From NCBI RefSeq assembly GCF_900167915.1, contig NZ_FUYM01000005.1, forward strand, positions 186,001 to 250,000: a DNA stretch of 64,000 nt, written 5' to 3'. The notes beneath the pieces were generated by a model, which did no database searches, was not told the DNA's origin, and saw only the letters and a program-made list of their open reading frames with translations. Below, piece by piece: positions 54,944 through 64,000 of this stretch; within the stretch, counting starts at the first letter, position 1; each line of letters begins with the position of its first letter. The position numbers and the translations under genes are program-made. This DNA comes from Rhizorhabdus histidinilytica. GTDB taxonomy: Bacteria > Pseudomonadota > Alphaproteobacteria > Sphingomonadales > Sphingomonadaceae.

Positions 54944-55570
54944 GTGCCAGCGAAAGCGGCGGCGGCGATCGCACTGATCGACTATGGCGCGGGCAACCTG
55001 CGCTCGGTGGAGAATGCGCTGAAGGCGGCCGGCGGCGCGCCGACCGTCACCGCCGATCCCGACATCGTCGCCCGCGCCGACCGGATCGTGCTGCCCGGCG
55101 TCGGCGCCTTCGCCGCCTGCATGGGCGGATTGACCGCGATTCCCGGCATGGTCGCCGCGATGGAGGCGGCGGTGAAGGACCGCGGCGCTCCCTTCCTCGG
55201 CGTCTGCGTCGGCATGCAGCTCCTCGCCGATGCGGGGCACGAGCATGGCCGCACTCCCGGGCTCGGCTGGATCGGCGGCGACGTGCGGCTGATGACGCCC
55301 GCGCCCGGCTGCAAGGTGCCGCACATGGGCTGGAATGACGTCGTGCCAGCGGGCGATCACCCGCTGATCGTGCCCGGCGAGGCCTATTATCTGCACAGCT
55401 ATGTCTTCGACGTCGCCGAGCCGACCGAGCGCCTCGCCACGACCGACCATGGCGGCCCGATCACCGCCGCCGTCGGTCGCGACAACATCGTTGGCGTCCA
55501 GTTCCACCCCGAGAAGAGCCAGGCCTATGGGCTGGCGCTGCTGGCGCGCTTCCTGGAGTGGAAGCCGTGA
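54944..55570 (+). CDS. hisH: Imidazole glycerol phosphate synthase, glutaminase subunit
   Basis: 208 aa from a GTG. Class I glutamine amidotransferase feeding ammonia to HisF. Catalytic Cys in FLGVCVGMQLLAD, His and Glu in GVQFHPEKSQAYG; opening IALIDYGAGNLRSVENAL and GVGAFAACMGGL are typical. GAGG stands directly before the GTG. A repeat separates it from hisA. Confidence 0.96.
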   Translation: MPAKAAAAIALIDYGAGNLRSVENALKAAGGAPTVTADPDIVARADRIVLPGVGAFAACMGGLTAIPGMVAAMEAAVKDRGAPFLGVCVGMQLLADAGHEHGRTPGLGWIGGDVRLMTPAPGCKVPHMGWNDVVPAGDHPLIVPGEAYYLHSYVFDVAEPTERLATTDHGGPITAAVGRDNIVGVQFHPEKSQAYGLALLARFLEWKP

Positions 55571-55582
55571 CGCGCATCTCCG

Positions 55583-55676
55583 GCATCATCCCGGCGGAAG
55601 CCGGGATCTCGGGCGTCTCCAGCCCCGACCTCGTCTCCCCATCTCCTGAGACCCCGGCCTCCGCCGGGGTGACGCA
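55583..55676. repeat. Paired-hairpin repeat between hisH and hisA
   Basis: ATCATCCCGGCGGAAGCCGG (55585 on) pairs with CCCCGGCCTCCGCCGGGGTG near 55653-55672. Same family as 8504, 23339 and 62534. It splits the his operon by 120 bp. Confidence 0.7.
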
Positions 55677-55690
55677 ATAGGGTTCCACGC

Positions 55691-56437
55691 GTGAGCATCA
55701 TCGTCTTTCCCGCGATCGACCTGAAGGGCGGCCAGGTCGTCCGCCTTGCCGAGGGCGACATGAACCGTGCCACCGTCTATGGCGACGACCCCGCCGACCA
55801 GGCGCGCCGTTTCGCCGAAGCCGGCGCCGAATGGCTCCATGTCGTCGACCTCGACGGCGCCTTCGCCGGCCGCGCGGTCAATGCCGAGGCGGTCGAGGCG
55901 ATCATCCGAGCCTTCCCCGGCAAGGTCGAGCTGGGCGGCGGCATCCGGGACCGCGCCGGGATCGACCGCTGGCTGGCGCTCGGCGTCGAGCGGGTGATCA
56001 TCGGCACCGCCGCGCTGCAGAATCCCGATCTGGTCCGTGAGGCGGCGAAGGCGCTGCCGGGCCGGATCGTCGTCGGCGTCGACGCGCGCGACGGCTATGT
56101 CGCGACGCACGGCTGGGCCGAGGTGTCGACCGTCAGCATCACCGACCTCGCCGACCGCTTCGCCGATGCCGGGGTCGCCTCGCTGCTGTTCACCGACGTC
56201 GGCCGCGACGGGCTGCTCAAGGGCTGCAACGTCGAGGCGACCGTCGCCCTCGCCCGCCATGCCAGCATCCCGGTGATCGCCAGCGGCGGCGTCGCCGGCA
56301 TCGCCGATATCGAGGCACTGGTCCCGCATGCCGGGGACGGCATCGAAGGCGTGATCACCGGCCGCGCGCTCTACGACGGCCGGCTCGATCTGGCCGAGGC
56401 CCTCCGGGTGGCCCAAGGGAAAGATACGCCGCGATGA
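55691..56437 (+). CDS. hisA: ProFAR isomerase
   Basis: 248 aa from a GTG. (beta/alpha)8 barrel with the half-barrel phosphate sites [14 protein letters not shown] and [14 protein letters not shown]; opening [19 protein letters not shown] carries the catalytic Asp. Converts ProFAR to PRFAR. Overlaps hisF by 4 nt (ATGA). Confidence 0.96.
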   Translation: MSIIVFPAIDLKGGQVVRLAEGDMNRATVYGDDPADQARRFAEAGAEWLHVVDLDGAFAGRAVNAEAVEAIIRAFPGKVELGGGIRDRAGIDRWLALGVERVIIGTAALQNPDLVREAAKALPGRIVVGVDARDGYVATHGWAEVSTVSITDLADRFADAGVASLLFTDVGRDGLLKGCNVEATVALARHASIPVIASGGVAGIADIEALVPHAGDGIEGVITGRALYDGRLDLAEALRVAQGKDTPR

Positions 56438-57195
56438 CCGTCCGGGTCCGTGTCATCCCCTGCCTCGACGTCGCCGGCGGGCGGGTCGTCAAAGGCGTCA
56501 ACTTCGTCGACCTCGCCGATGCCGGCGATCCGGTCGAGCAGGCGCGGGTCTATGACGCGGCGGGGGCGGACGAGCTCTGTTTCCTCGACATCACCGCCAG
56601 CCATGAGGGACGCGGCACCATCCTCGACGTCGTCGCGCGGACGGCGGCGGTCTGCTTCATGCCGCTGACCGTCGGCGGCGGGGTGCGGACGCCCGAGGAC
56701 GCCCGCGCGCTGCTGCTCGCCGGCGCGGACAAGGTCGCGGTCAACTCGGCGGCGGTGGCGCGGCCCGAGCTGTGCGCCGAGATGGCCGAGCGCTTCGGTG
56801 CGCAATGCGTCGTCGGCGCGGTCGACGCGCGCAACGTCGGCCCCGGCAAATGGGAGATCTACACCCATGGCGGCCGCAAGCCGACCGGCATCGACGCGGT
56901 CGACCATGCCAGGCGACTCGCGTCGCTGGGCGCGGGCGAGATATTGCTGACGTCGATGGACCGCGACGGCACCCGCGACGGCTATGACCTGGCGCTCACC
57001 CGCGCGATTTCCGATGCGGTGCCGGTGCCGGTGATCGCGAGCGGCGGGGTCGGCCATCTCGACCATCTGGTCGAGGGGGTGACCAAGGGCGGCGCCAGCG
57101 CGGTGCTCGCCGCCTCGATCTTCCACTTCGGCCAGCACAGCGTGGCGGAAGCGCATGCGGCGCTCCGGGCCGCGGGGCTTCCGGTCAGGAGCTGA
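56434..57195 (+). CDS. hisF: Imidazole glycerol phosphate synthase, cyclase subunit
   Basis: 253 aa. [19 protein letters not shown] holds the catalytic Asp11; second catalytic Asp in [18 protein letters not shown]; phosphate loops [12 protein letters not shown] and [14 protein letters not shown]. Partner of HisH. Last his gene here: hisE/hisI do not follow. The TGA abuts the stop codon of the convergent glycosyltransferase-like gene with no spacer. Confidence 0.97.
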   Translation: MTVRVRVIPCLDVAGGRVVKGVNFVDLADAGDPVEQARVYDAAGADELCFLDITASHEGRGTILDVVARTAAVCFMPLTVGGGVRTPEDARALLLAGADKVAVNSAAVARPELCAEMAERFGAQCVVGAVDARNVGPGKWEIYTHGGRKPTGIDAVDHARRLASLGAGEILLTSMDRDGTRDGYDLALTRAISDAVPVPVIASGGVGHLDHLVEGVTKGGASAVLAASIFHFGQHSVAEAHAALRAAGLPVRS

Positions 57196-58332
57196 TCAGG
57201 CGGCTGGCCGTTCCGGCTCCATGGCCTGCAGCCGCTGCTCGAGGGCCGCGACCTGCCGCGCCAGCGTCTCGCACTGGACGTGGCTTTTCCGGACGTGCCA
57301 GGCGAGCATCCGTTCCTGGGCGATGAACGCGGTTTTGATGAGTCGGCGCCGCTTCTCGGCATTGCTCGCGAGCGGCGGATCGAAAAGCCGGTCGAGATAG
57401 GGCGGCTGGCGGAAGCGTTCGAGCCAGGCCTGGCGCGGCTCACGGGCGAAGGCGACGCCCTTGGCGTAGGAACCCACGATCTCCGCCGCGATCTGCGCCC
57501 CCGACAGCCTGCGTTCGCAGCAGCGCCCGGAGAAATTATAGCGGGCCGCCGCGTCGACATTGTCCGCATCCAGATAGCCCGGTCCGCCGAAATGATCGTA
57601 GACATAGACGGGCACATGGCTCGCCAGCGCATAGGGCACCGTCTTGCCGATCGATATGACGAGATCGGCCCCGGCGATCATCGCGGGCGTCACCAGCGTG
57701 ACCCGGCCGCCGGCTTCACCGACATGATCGACGGTGATGTCCGGCCGCAACCGCATCATGGCGTCGGCCAGCGCCGGATCGAGATGGTTGCTGACCACGA
57801 GGATGCGGTGCGGAATTGCCGGCTTCTCGGTGAACGGCCGGAAGAAATCGTCGGGCGCGGCATTGTGGAACACGGTGGTCGGGGCATCATAGCCGACCCT
57901 GGCAAGATGCTCCGCGGTCAGCGCCGAATTGGCGAGGACATGGTCGACGAGGATCCGGTCATGCAGCCAGCCGCCGCTTTCCAGATAGGATCGCCGCGAC
58001 AGCCGGCCGGCCACGATCCGGGTCGCCGGCCGTTCGTCGTCGCCCGGCCGATAGTCGAACAGGCCCAGCACCTGATGCTGGACATAGGCCATATCGTAAC
58101 TGAACGGCCGAATCCGGTTGGGATCGGTGATCACCGGGGTACCGGTGGCCGCCGCGACCAGCTCCGCCATCGGCGCCGCCGCCCAGTTGGCGAAGACGGT
58201 GATGTCGCATCCCCTGGCGGCGAAGTGTTGCGCGGTTTCGAGGGCGACGACCTCGGACCCCGCCAGATGCTGCAGATGGTTGGTCGCGATCAGCAGGCGA
58301 CGCGGCTGTCCCGTTGAAAGTCCTGCGTTCAT
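57196..58332 (-). CDS. Glycosyltransferase-like (GT-B fold) protein
   Basis: 378 aa. Starts with a GT-B Rossmann pattern LLIATNHLQHLAGSEVVALE (GT4-like acceptor domain) and has HNAAPDDFF near residue 170 where GT4 enzymes switch domains; the usual C-terminal E-x7-E donor motif is not clear, replaced by KTVPYALASHVPVYVYDHFGG. The last ~45 residues form a likely coiled coil (ETLARQVAALEQRLQAMEPE). Possibly an atypical or inactive transferase. Abuts hisF. Confidence 0.65.
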   Translation of the reverse strand: MNAGLSTGQPRRLLIATNHLQHLAGSEVVALETAQHFAARGCDITVFANWAAAPMAELVAAATGTPVITDPNRIRPFSYDMAYVQHQVLGLFDYRPGDDERPATRIVAGRLSRRSYLESGGWLHDRILVDHVLANSALTAEHLARVGYDAPTTVFHNAAPDDFFRPFTEKPAIPHRILVVSNHLDPALADAMMRLRPDITVDHVGEAGGRVTLVTPAMIAGADLVISIGKTVPYALASHVPVYVYDHFGGPGYLDADNVDAAARYNFSGRCCERRLSGAQIAAEIVGSYAKGVAFAREPRQAWLERFRQPPYLDRLFDPPLASNAEKRRRLIKTAFIAQERMLAWHVRKSHVQCETLARQVAALEQRLQAMEPERPAA

Positions 58333-58359
58333 TCCGACGGCTGCCCCCCCGAGTCCCGC

Positions 58360-59706
58360 CTATTTCATCAGCACCAGCTCTTCGGCCATCGAGGGATGGA
58401 GCGCAATGGTCTGGTCGAACTGCGCCTTGGTGAGGCCGGCCTTGACCGCGATCGCCGCGGCCTGGAGGATTTCGGGCGCGTCAGGGCTGATCATGTGGAT
58501 GCCGAGCACCACGTCGGTCTCCGGATGGACCACCAGCTTGTAGAGCGATCGCTCGTTGCGGCCCGCCAGCACGTTCCGCATCGGGCGGAAGTCCGAGGTG
58601 AAGACCTTGACCGTGCCGAACTGCTCGCGCGCCTGGCGCTCGGTCAGGCCGACGCCCGCCATCGGCGGATTGCTGAACACCGCGCTCGGGATCGCGCCAT
58701 AGTCGACGCGATGCGGCTTCTCGCCGAACACGGTGTCGGCGAAGGCCTGCCCCTCGCGGATCGCCACGGGCGTGAGCTGGACCCGGTCGGTGACGTCGCC
58801 GACCGCGTAGATCGACGGCACCGACGACCGGTTGTCCTCGTCGACGACGATCGCGCCCTTGTCGTTGAGCTCGACGCCGACCGCCTCGAGGCCGAGGCCG
58901 CCGGTCTTGGGGCTGCGGCCGATCGCGAACAGCAGCAGGTCGGTGTCGCACTTCGGATGGTCCTTGAAATGGACGCAGAGCGAACCGTCCTCGCGCTTCT
59001 CGACCTTCTCGAAGCTGGCGTTGAAGATGAACTCGATCCCCTTCTGGGTGGATATCTGGAACAGCCGGTCGCGGATCTGCTCGTCATAGCCGCGCAATAT
59101 CTGGTCCGAGCGGTTGACCACCGTCACCTTGCTGCCGAGCGCATGGAAGATGCCGGCGAACTCGTTGGCGATATAGCCCGCGCCGGCGATCACCACCCGT
59201 TTGGGCAGCTCGTCGATGTAGAAGACCTCGTTCGAGGTGATGCCATGCTCGGCGCCGGGCACGTCGGGCACTACCGGCCAGGCGCCGGTCGCGATCAGGA
59301 TGAAGCGGGCGGTGATCGTCCGGCCGCTCGCCAGCGTCACCGCGTTGGGACCGGAAACCGTCGCGCGCTCGTGGAACAGCTCGACCTTGTTGTTGTCGAG
59401 CGTGTTCGTATAGAGCCCTTCGAGCCGGTCGACATCGGCATTGACGTTGTCGCGCAGCGTCTTCCAGTCGAAGCGGATGTCGCCCAGCTCCCATCCGTAA
59501 CGCGCCGCATCGTGCAGGTCCTCGGCGAAGTGCGACCCGTAGACGAGCATCTTCTTGGGCACGCAGCCGCGGATCACGCAGGTCCCGCCGACCCGATGCT
59601 CCTCCGCCACCGCCACCTTCGCGCCATAGGCGGCGGCGACGCGCGCCGCACGCACCCCGCCCGAACCGGCGCCGATCACGAACAGATCATAGTCGAACTC
59701 GGCCAT
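58360..59706 (-). CDS. gor: Glutathione-disulfide reductase
   Basis: 448 aa. FAD site LFVIGAGSGGVRAARVAAAYG, redox disulfide GGTCVIRGCVPKKMLVYGS, NADPH-site VVIAGAGYIANEFAGIFHALG, second FAD motif SIYAVGDVTDRVQLTPVA and the C-terminal active-site LHPSMAEEL with the His-Glu pair. The redox partner pool is glutathione, consistent with the GST gene elsewhere in the window. Followed upstream by pgi on the same strand. Confidence 0.95.
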   Translation of the reverse strand: MAEFDYDLFVIGAGSGGVRAARVAAAYGAKVAVAEEHRVGGTCVIRGCVPKKMLVYGSHFAEDLHDAARYGWELGDIRFDWKTLRDNVNADVDRLEGLYTNTLDNNKVELFHERATVSGPNAVTLASGRTITARFILIATGAWPVVPDVPGAEHGITSNEVFYIDELPKRVVIAGAGYIANEFAGIFHALGSKVTVVNRSDQILRGYDEQIRDRLFQISTQKGIEFIFNASFEKVEKREDGSLCVHFKDHPKCDTDLLLFAIGRSPKTGGLGLEAVGVELNDKGAIVVDEDNRSSVPSIYAVGDVTDRVQLTPVAIREGQAFADTVFGEKPHRVDYGAIPSAVFSNPPMAGVGLTERQAREQFGTVKVFTSDFRPMRNVLAGRNERSLYKLVVHPETDVVLGIHMISPDAPEILQAAAIAVKAGLTKAQFDQTIALHPSMAEELVLMK

Positions 59707-59822
59707 CGGCCCGCATTCCTCCGCTTGAGACGGGGTCGATATGGCGGTTGCGGCGCGCGGGCGCAAACCGATCCTGCCGATGACAGTGATCGAACGCGTT
59801 CCCCGCGACGAAGCTGGCCGCC

Positions 59823-61325
59823 CTAGCCCAGCGCGCGGGCGATCAGGGCACGGGTCGAGGGGTCGAAGCGCTCGGTGCCTTCGCTCTCGATCGACTTCGC
59901 GATCTCCTTGCCAAGCTCGACGCCGAACTGGTCGAACGGGTTGATCCCGAGCATCACCGCATTGGCGAAGGTGCGATGCTCGTAGAAAGCGATCAGCGCG
60001 CCGAGCCGACGGGCATCGAGCCGGTCGAGCAGGATCGTCGTCGACGGCCGGTCGCCGGGATAGGCGCGCGCCGGATCGCCATTGTCGCGGCCCGCCATCA
60101 ACGCCGCGCCCTGCGCAAAGCAATTGACCAGCAGGGTGCGGTGGTGCGCGTCGTCGAGGACGTGGTCGGGCTCGATCGCCGCGACGAACTCGACCGGCAC
60201 CAGCCGCGTGCCCTGGTGGAGGAGCTGGAACACCGCATGCTGCGCGTCGGTGCCGACACCGCCCCAGGTGATCGCCGCGGTCGGGCCGTCGACCGGCGAT
60301 CCGTCGGCCTTCACCCCCTTGCCGTTCGATTCCATCTCGAGCTGCTGGAGATAGGCGGGCAGCAGTCGCAGCCGCTCGTCATAGGCGAAGACGGCGCGCG
60401 TCTCGGCACCGCGCAGCACCGAATAATATTGGTCGACGAAGGCCGCGAGCAGCGGGATGTTGGTGCTGGGCGGCGCCAGCCGGAAATGGCGGTCCATCGC
60501 CGCCGCGCCCTCCAGCAGTTCCTCGAACGCGTCCCAGCCGAGCGCGAGCGCGGCCGGGAAGCCGATCGACGACCATAGCGAATAGCGCCCGCCGACGCTT
60601 TCGGAGAAGGGCAGGATGCGGGTCTCGTCGATCCCCCATTCCACCGCCTTCTCGGGCGAAGCGGTCAGCGCGATCACCCGCGAATAAGGGTCCTCGACAT
60701 TGTCCTCCTCCATCCAGCTCAGCACCGAGCGGGCGTTGAGCATCGTCTCGGTGGTGGTGAAGGTCTTCGAGGCGACGACGAGCAGCGTCGCCTGCGGATC
60801 GAAGCGGCGGAACACCGCGTCGAGCGCGGCGCCATCGACGTTCGAGACGACGGCGACGTCGTAACGGCCGGCATCGCGGCCGAGCGCGTCGACCAGCAGG
60901 TCCGGGCCGAGCGCCGATCCGCCGATGCCGACATGGAGGATATGACGGATCGGGCCGAACACCTCGGCCTCGATCGCGTCGATCATGCCGCGCATCCGGG
61001 CGTGGAAGCCCCGCGCGCGGGCGACGCTGTCGGGGGCGCCCTGGCCACGCTCGGCGGGATGCTCGGCGGCGCGGCCCTCGGTGACGTTGACCACCGCCCC
61101 TGCGAACAGCGCGTCGCGCCGCCCGGCGAAGTCGTTCGCCTCGGCCAGTGCAGCGAAGCGGTCGATCAGCGCCGCCGACAGGTGCGTCTTGGAGAAGTCG
61201 AACAGGATGCCGGCCTCTTCCATCGACAGCCGCGAGAGCCGGTCGGGTTCGTTGGTGAACAGCTCGGTCAGGCTGGTCGCCGGGGTGTCGCGAAGGGCGT
61301 TCCAGGCGGCTTTGGCCTCCGTCAT
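59823..61325 (-). CDS. pgi: Glucose-6-phosphate isomerase
   Basis: 500 aa. Interconverts glucose-6-P and fructose-6-P. Signatures: HVGIGGSALGPDLLVDAL, VASKTFTTTETMLNA, DQYYSVLRGAETRAVFAYDE, SNGKGVKADGSPVDGP and WGGVGTDAQHAVFQLLHQGT (catalytic region). Start Met at 61325; upstream in-frame ATGs add unrelated residues. 116 bp separate it from gor, so both may be one transcript. Confidence 0.95.
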   Translation of the reverse strand: MTEAKAAWNALRDTPATSLTELFTNEPDRLSRLSMEEAGILFDFSKTHLSAALIDRFAALAEANDFAGRRDALFAGAVVNVTEGRAAEHPAERGQGAPDSVARARGFHARMRGMIDAIEAEVFGPIRHILHVGIGGSALGPDLLVDALGRDAGRYDVAVVSNVDGAALDAVFRRFDPQATLLVVASKTFTTTETMLNARSVLSWMEEDNVEDPYSRVIALTASPEKAVEWGIDETRILPFSESVGGRYSLWSSIGFPAALALGWDAFEELLEGAAAMDRHFRLAPPSTNIPLLAAFVDQYYSVLRGAETRAVFAYDERLRLLPAYLQQLEMESNGKGVKADGSPVDGPTAAITWGGVGTDAQHAVFQLLHQGTRLVPVEFVAAIEPDHVLDDAHHRTLLVNCFAQGAALMAGRDNGDPARAYPGDRPSTTILLDRLDARRLGALIAFYEHRTFANAVMLGINPFDQFGVELGKEIAKSIESEGTERFDPSTRALIARALG

Positions 61326-61498
61326 CGATCGATTCTCCATATTGCAGCGCGGCGAATGGCGGTTTCCAGCCGGATTTCCGACTCCCACTTACCGATTATT
61401 CACCATTTCCACCCACATGTTCCACCGAAAGAGCAGCCAATTGCCATCCGCATGATGCGGAGGGTGCCGCAAACGAGGTCGAATCGGGGGGACCCCGC

Positions 61499-62524
61499 AT
61501 GCAGGACGACATATTGCGCCTGGCCTATGAGGTCTCGCGCGTCACGGAAGAGAAGGTCGATCGCATCGACCGGGTTATGAAGCAGACCGGCATGCTGGCG
61601 ATCAACGCCCGGCTGGAGGCCGCCCGCGCCGGCGAGGCGGGCCGCGCCTTTTCGGTGGTCGCGCAAGAGCTCGGAGCGCTCGCCAACGCGATCTCGGGGA
61701 TCGGCGGCGAGCTGCGCTCGGCGATCGCCTCCAACATCGCCTCGCTGCGCACCGCGGGCAGCCAGATGCTCGTCGACTTCAAGGGCACCCGCCACACCGA
61801 CCTCGCCCGCTCGGCGGTCGAGATCGTCGATCGCAACCTCTACGAACGTTCATGCGACGTGCGCTGGTGGGCGACCGACAGCTCGGTGACGCAGGTGCTG
61901 GAGGACCCGACCCGCGCCACCGTCACCCACGCCACCGAAAGGCTGGCGACGATCCTGCGCTCCTACACCGTCTATCTCGACCTGTGGATCGCCGACCGCA
62001 GTGGCCGGGTGATCGCGACCGGACGCCCCGACCGCTATCCCGGCGCGATCGGCCAGGACGTCTCGCACGAAGACTGGTTCCGTGCCGCGATGACCACCAG
62101 GACCGGCGACGAATTCCGGGTCTGCGACATCGCCGCCAACCCGACCCTCGGCGGCGCCCAGGTCGCGACCTATTCGACCGCGGTCCGCGCCGGCGGCCAC
62201 AGCCGGGGCACCGCGATCGGCGCGCTCGGCATCTTCTTCGACTGGGCGCCGCAGGCGGCGGCGGTGCTCGACGGCATCGGCCTGTCGCCGGCCGAGCGCG
62301 CGACCTCGCGGCTGATGCTGCTCGACGCCGGCCATCGCATCATCGCCGCGTCGGACGGACAGGGCATCTGCACTGGCCATTATCCGCTCCAGACCGACGG
62401 ACGCGACAGCGGCTATTACAGCCAGGGCGGCAAGCTGGTCGCCTTCGCGCTGACCCCCGGCTACGAGACCTATCGCGGCCTCGGCTGGCTCGGCTGTATC
62501 GAGAGCGAGCTGGTCGAGGAGTGA
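61499..62524 (+). CDS. Soluble chemoreceptor-like protein: MCP signalling tip followed by a Cache-like sensor
   Basis: 341 aa. Residues 1-85 are a heptad helix with the receptor-tip motif LAINARLEAARAGEAGRAFSVVAQELGALA, the part that contacts CheA/CheW. Residues ~115-335 are Cache/PAS-like: LWIADRSGRVIATGRPDRYPG, DWFRAAMTTRTGDEFRVCDI. No membrane segment or HAMP exists, and the order (tip N-terminal, sensor C-terminal) is the reverse of a usual MCP. It may sense a cytosolic ligand. GGGGGGAC precedes the ATG. No che genes nearby. Confidence 0.75.
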   Translation: MQDDILRLAYEVSRVTEEKVDRIDRVMKQTGMLAINARLEAARAGEAGRAFSVVAQELGALANAISGIGGELRSAIASNIASLRTAGSQMLVDFKGTRHTDLARSAVEIVDRNLYERSCDVRWWATDSSVTQVLEDPTRATVTHATERLATILRSYTVYLDLWIADRSGRVIATGRPDRYPGAIGQDVSHEDWFRAAMTTRTGDEFRVCDIAANPTLGGAQVATYSTAVRAGGHSRGTAIGALGIFFDWAPQAAAVLDGIGLSPAERATSRLMLLDAGHRIIAASDGQGICTGHYPLQTDGRDSGYYSQGGKLVAFALTPGYETYRGLGWLGCIESELVEE

Positions 62525-62533
62525 CCCTCTCCC

Positions 62534-62621
62534 CCGTTATCCCGGCGAAAGCCGGAATCTCCCCTGCCTTCCCGTACCGAAGAAGGAAAAGTGGGATTCC
62601 GGCCTTCGCCGGAATGACGAT
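62534..62621. repeat. Paired-hairpin repeat upstream of trpF
   Basis: CGTTATCCCGGCGAAAGCCG (62534 on) pairs with ATTCCGGCCTTCGCCGGAAT near 62596-62615, ~40 bp apart. Same family as 8504, 23339 and 55583. It lies between the chemoreceptor-like gene and trpF. Confidence 0.7.
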
Positions 62622-62674
62622 TCGGGGGGCAGGCGCCATCGACAGAGGTTGACGCGGCGCCAGGACGGGCCGAC

Positions 62675-63324
62675 ATGCGCGCCATGCAGCGCGTGACCGC
62701 CAAGATCTGCGGGCTTTCGACGCCGGACACGGTGGACGCCGCCGTACGCCACGGCGCCAGCCATGCCGGCTTCGTCTTCTTCCCGAAAAGCCCGCGCCAC
62801 GTCAGCTTCGAGCAGGCGGCGGCGCTGACGATGCGGCTGCCGCGCCATGTCGGCCGGGTCGGCGTGTTCGTCGATCCCGAGGAGGCGGTGGTCGACCAGG
62901 CGATCCGGATCGGCGGGGTCGACACGATCCAGCTCCATGGCAAGGAACCGCCCGAGCGGCTCGCCGCGCTGCGCGCGCGCCACCCCGGCATCGCGGTCTG
63001 GAAGGCCGTGCCCGTCCGCACCCGCGCCGATCTCGACGCTGCCGCGCGGTATCGTCCGGTCGCCGACCTGATCCTTTACGACGCCAAGACGCCCGAGGGC
63101 ACCCTGCCCGGCGGCATGGGGCTGCGCTTCGACTGGGCGCTGCTCGACGGCTTCCGCCACCCGCAGCGCTGGGCGCTGTCGGGCGGGATCGACGCCGACA
63201 ACGTCGCCGATGCGGCGGGCCGCACCGGTGCCCGGCTGATCGACATCTCCTCGGGCGTCGAAAGCGCGCCGGGCATCAAGGCGGTGGACAAGATCGCCGC
63301 CTTCCTTCAACGGGTCGCGACATT

Positions 63325-63328
<4 letters not shown>
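62675..63328 (+). CDS. trpF: Phosphoribosylanthranilate isomerase
   Basis: 217 aa. [20 protein letters not shown] holds the catalytic Cys; [40 protein letters not shown] and the C-terminal [12 protein letters not shown] phosphate site follow. Tryptophan pathway. ATGs at 62675 and 62684 are both possible. ATGA overlap with trpB. Confidence 0.94.

Positions 63329-64000
<672 letters not shown>

Overview
The window is GC-rich chromosomal DNA, almost wall-to-wall with housekeeping genes. It has the marks of an alphaproteobacterium of the Sphingomonadales (Sphingomonas/Rhizorhabdus-like): alphaproteobacterial-type AddAB, split glycine decarboxylase, SspB-alpha, an ATP12-type F1 assembly factor, a DivL-like pseudokinase, frequent GTG starts, GANTC sites and many short inverted-repeat elements between genes. 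I saw no prophage, insertion sequence, CRISPR array, rRNA or tRNA gene. Taxonomy is inferred from gene content, not from an alignment.

Layout. 1-6.3 kb: tail of an M2 peptidase, a membrane diguanylate cyclase, AMP nucleosidase (reverse), then a reverse GT2 / GT4 / peroxiredoxin group. 6.3-20.4 kb (forward): yqgE, ahcY behind a perfect 20-bp palindrome, a divL-like gene, tsaE, the peptidoglycan-recycling pair amgK-murU, addB-addA and trxA, with a small reverse yegP-like gene. 20.4-28.8 kb: reverse IMPase-family, GST and argJ genes; forward secA, ybaN-like and a hybrid histidine kinase. 29-32.2 kb: reverse ispH-thrB-rnhA operon and a forward lipoprotein. 32.2-37.3 kb: tandem glycine riboswitch followed by gcvT-gcvH-gcvPA-gcvPB. 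37.3-44 kb: katE, a DUF938 methyltransferase, a ketopantoate-reductase-like gene, an aminotransferase divergent from an Lrp-type regulator, and a class II aldolase. 44-50.7 kb: rsmD, rluB-like, a Crp/Fnr regulator, small envelope proteins, then the tightly overlapping crcB-rluC-HAD-atp12 operon. 51-54.2 kb: gmk, a small protein, fumC, sspB. 54.3-57.2 kb: hisB-hisH-hisA-hisF. 57.2-64 kb: a glycosyltransferase-like gene, gor, pgi, an unusual soluble chemoreceptor-like protein, trpF and the start of trpB.

The most unusual content lies between the genes. Four copies of one element (28833, 29037, 32221, 50976) sit 10-22 nt after stop codons on the sense strand. Each has three hairpins whose stems differ but stay paired, joined by nearly invariant linkers including a 20-nt stretch. 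That is the pattern of a structured RNA or of a small mobile hairpin element that targets gene ends; I do not recognise it as a described family. Other inverted-repeat families recur, and one 123-bp element sits in frame inside addB. Regulatory signals include the ahcY palindrome (possibly a SahR-type SAM-cycle operator), a GTGTTATAT/ATATAACAC operator between two envelope genes, a CtrA-like site before the hybrid kinase and a GANTC cluster before the diguanylate cyclase.
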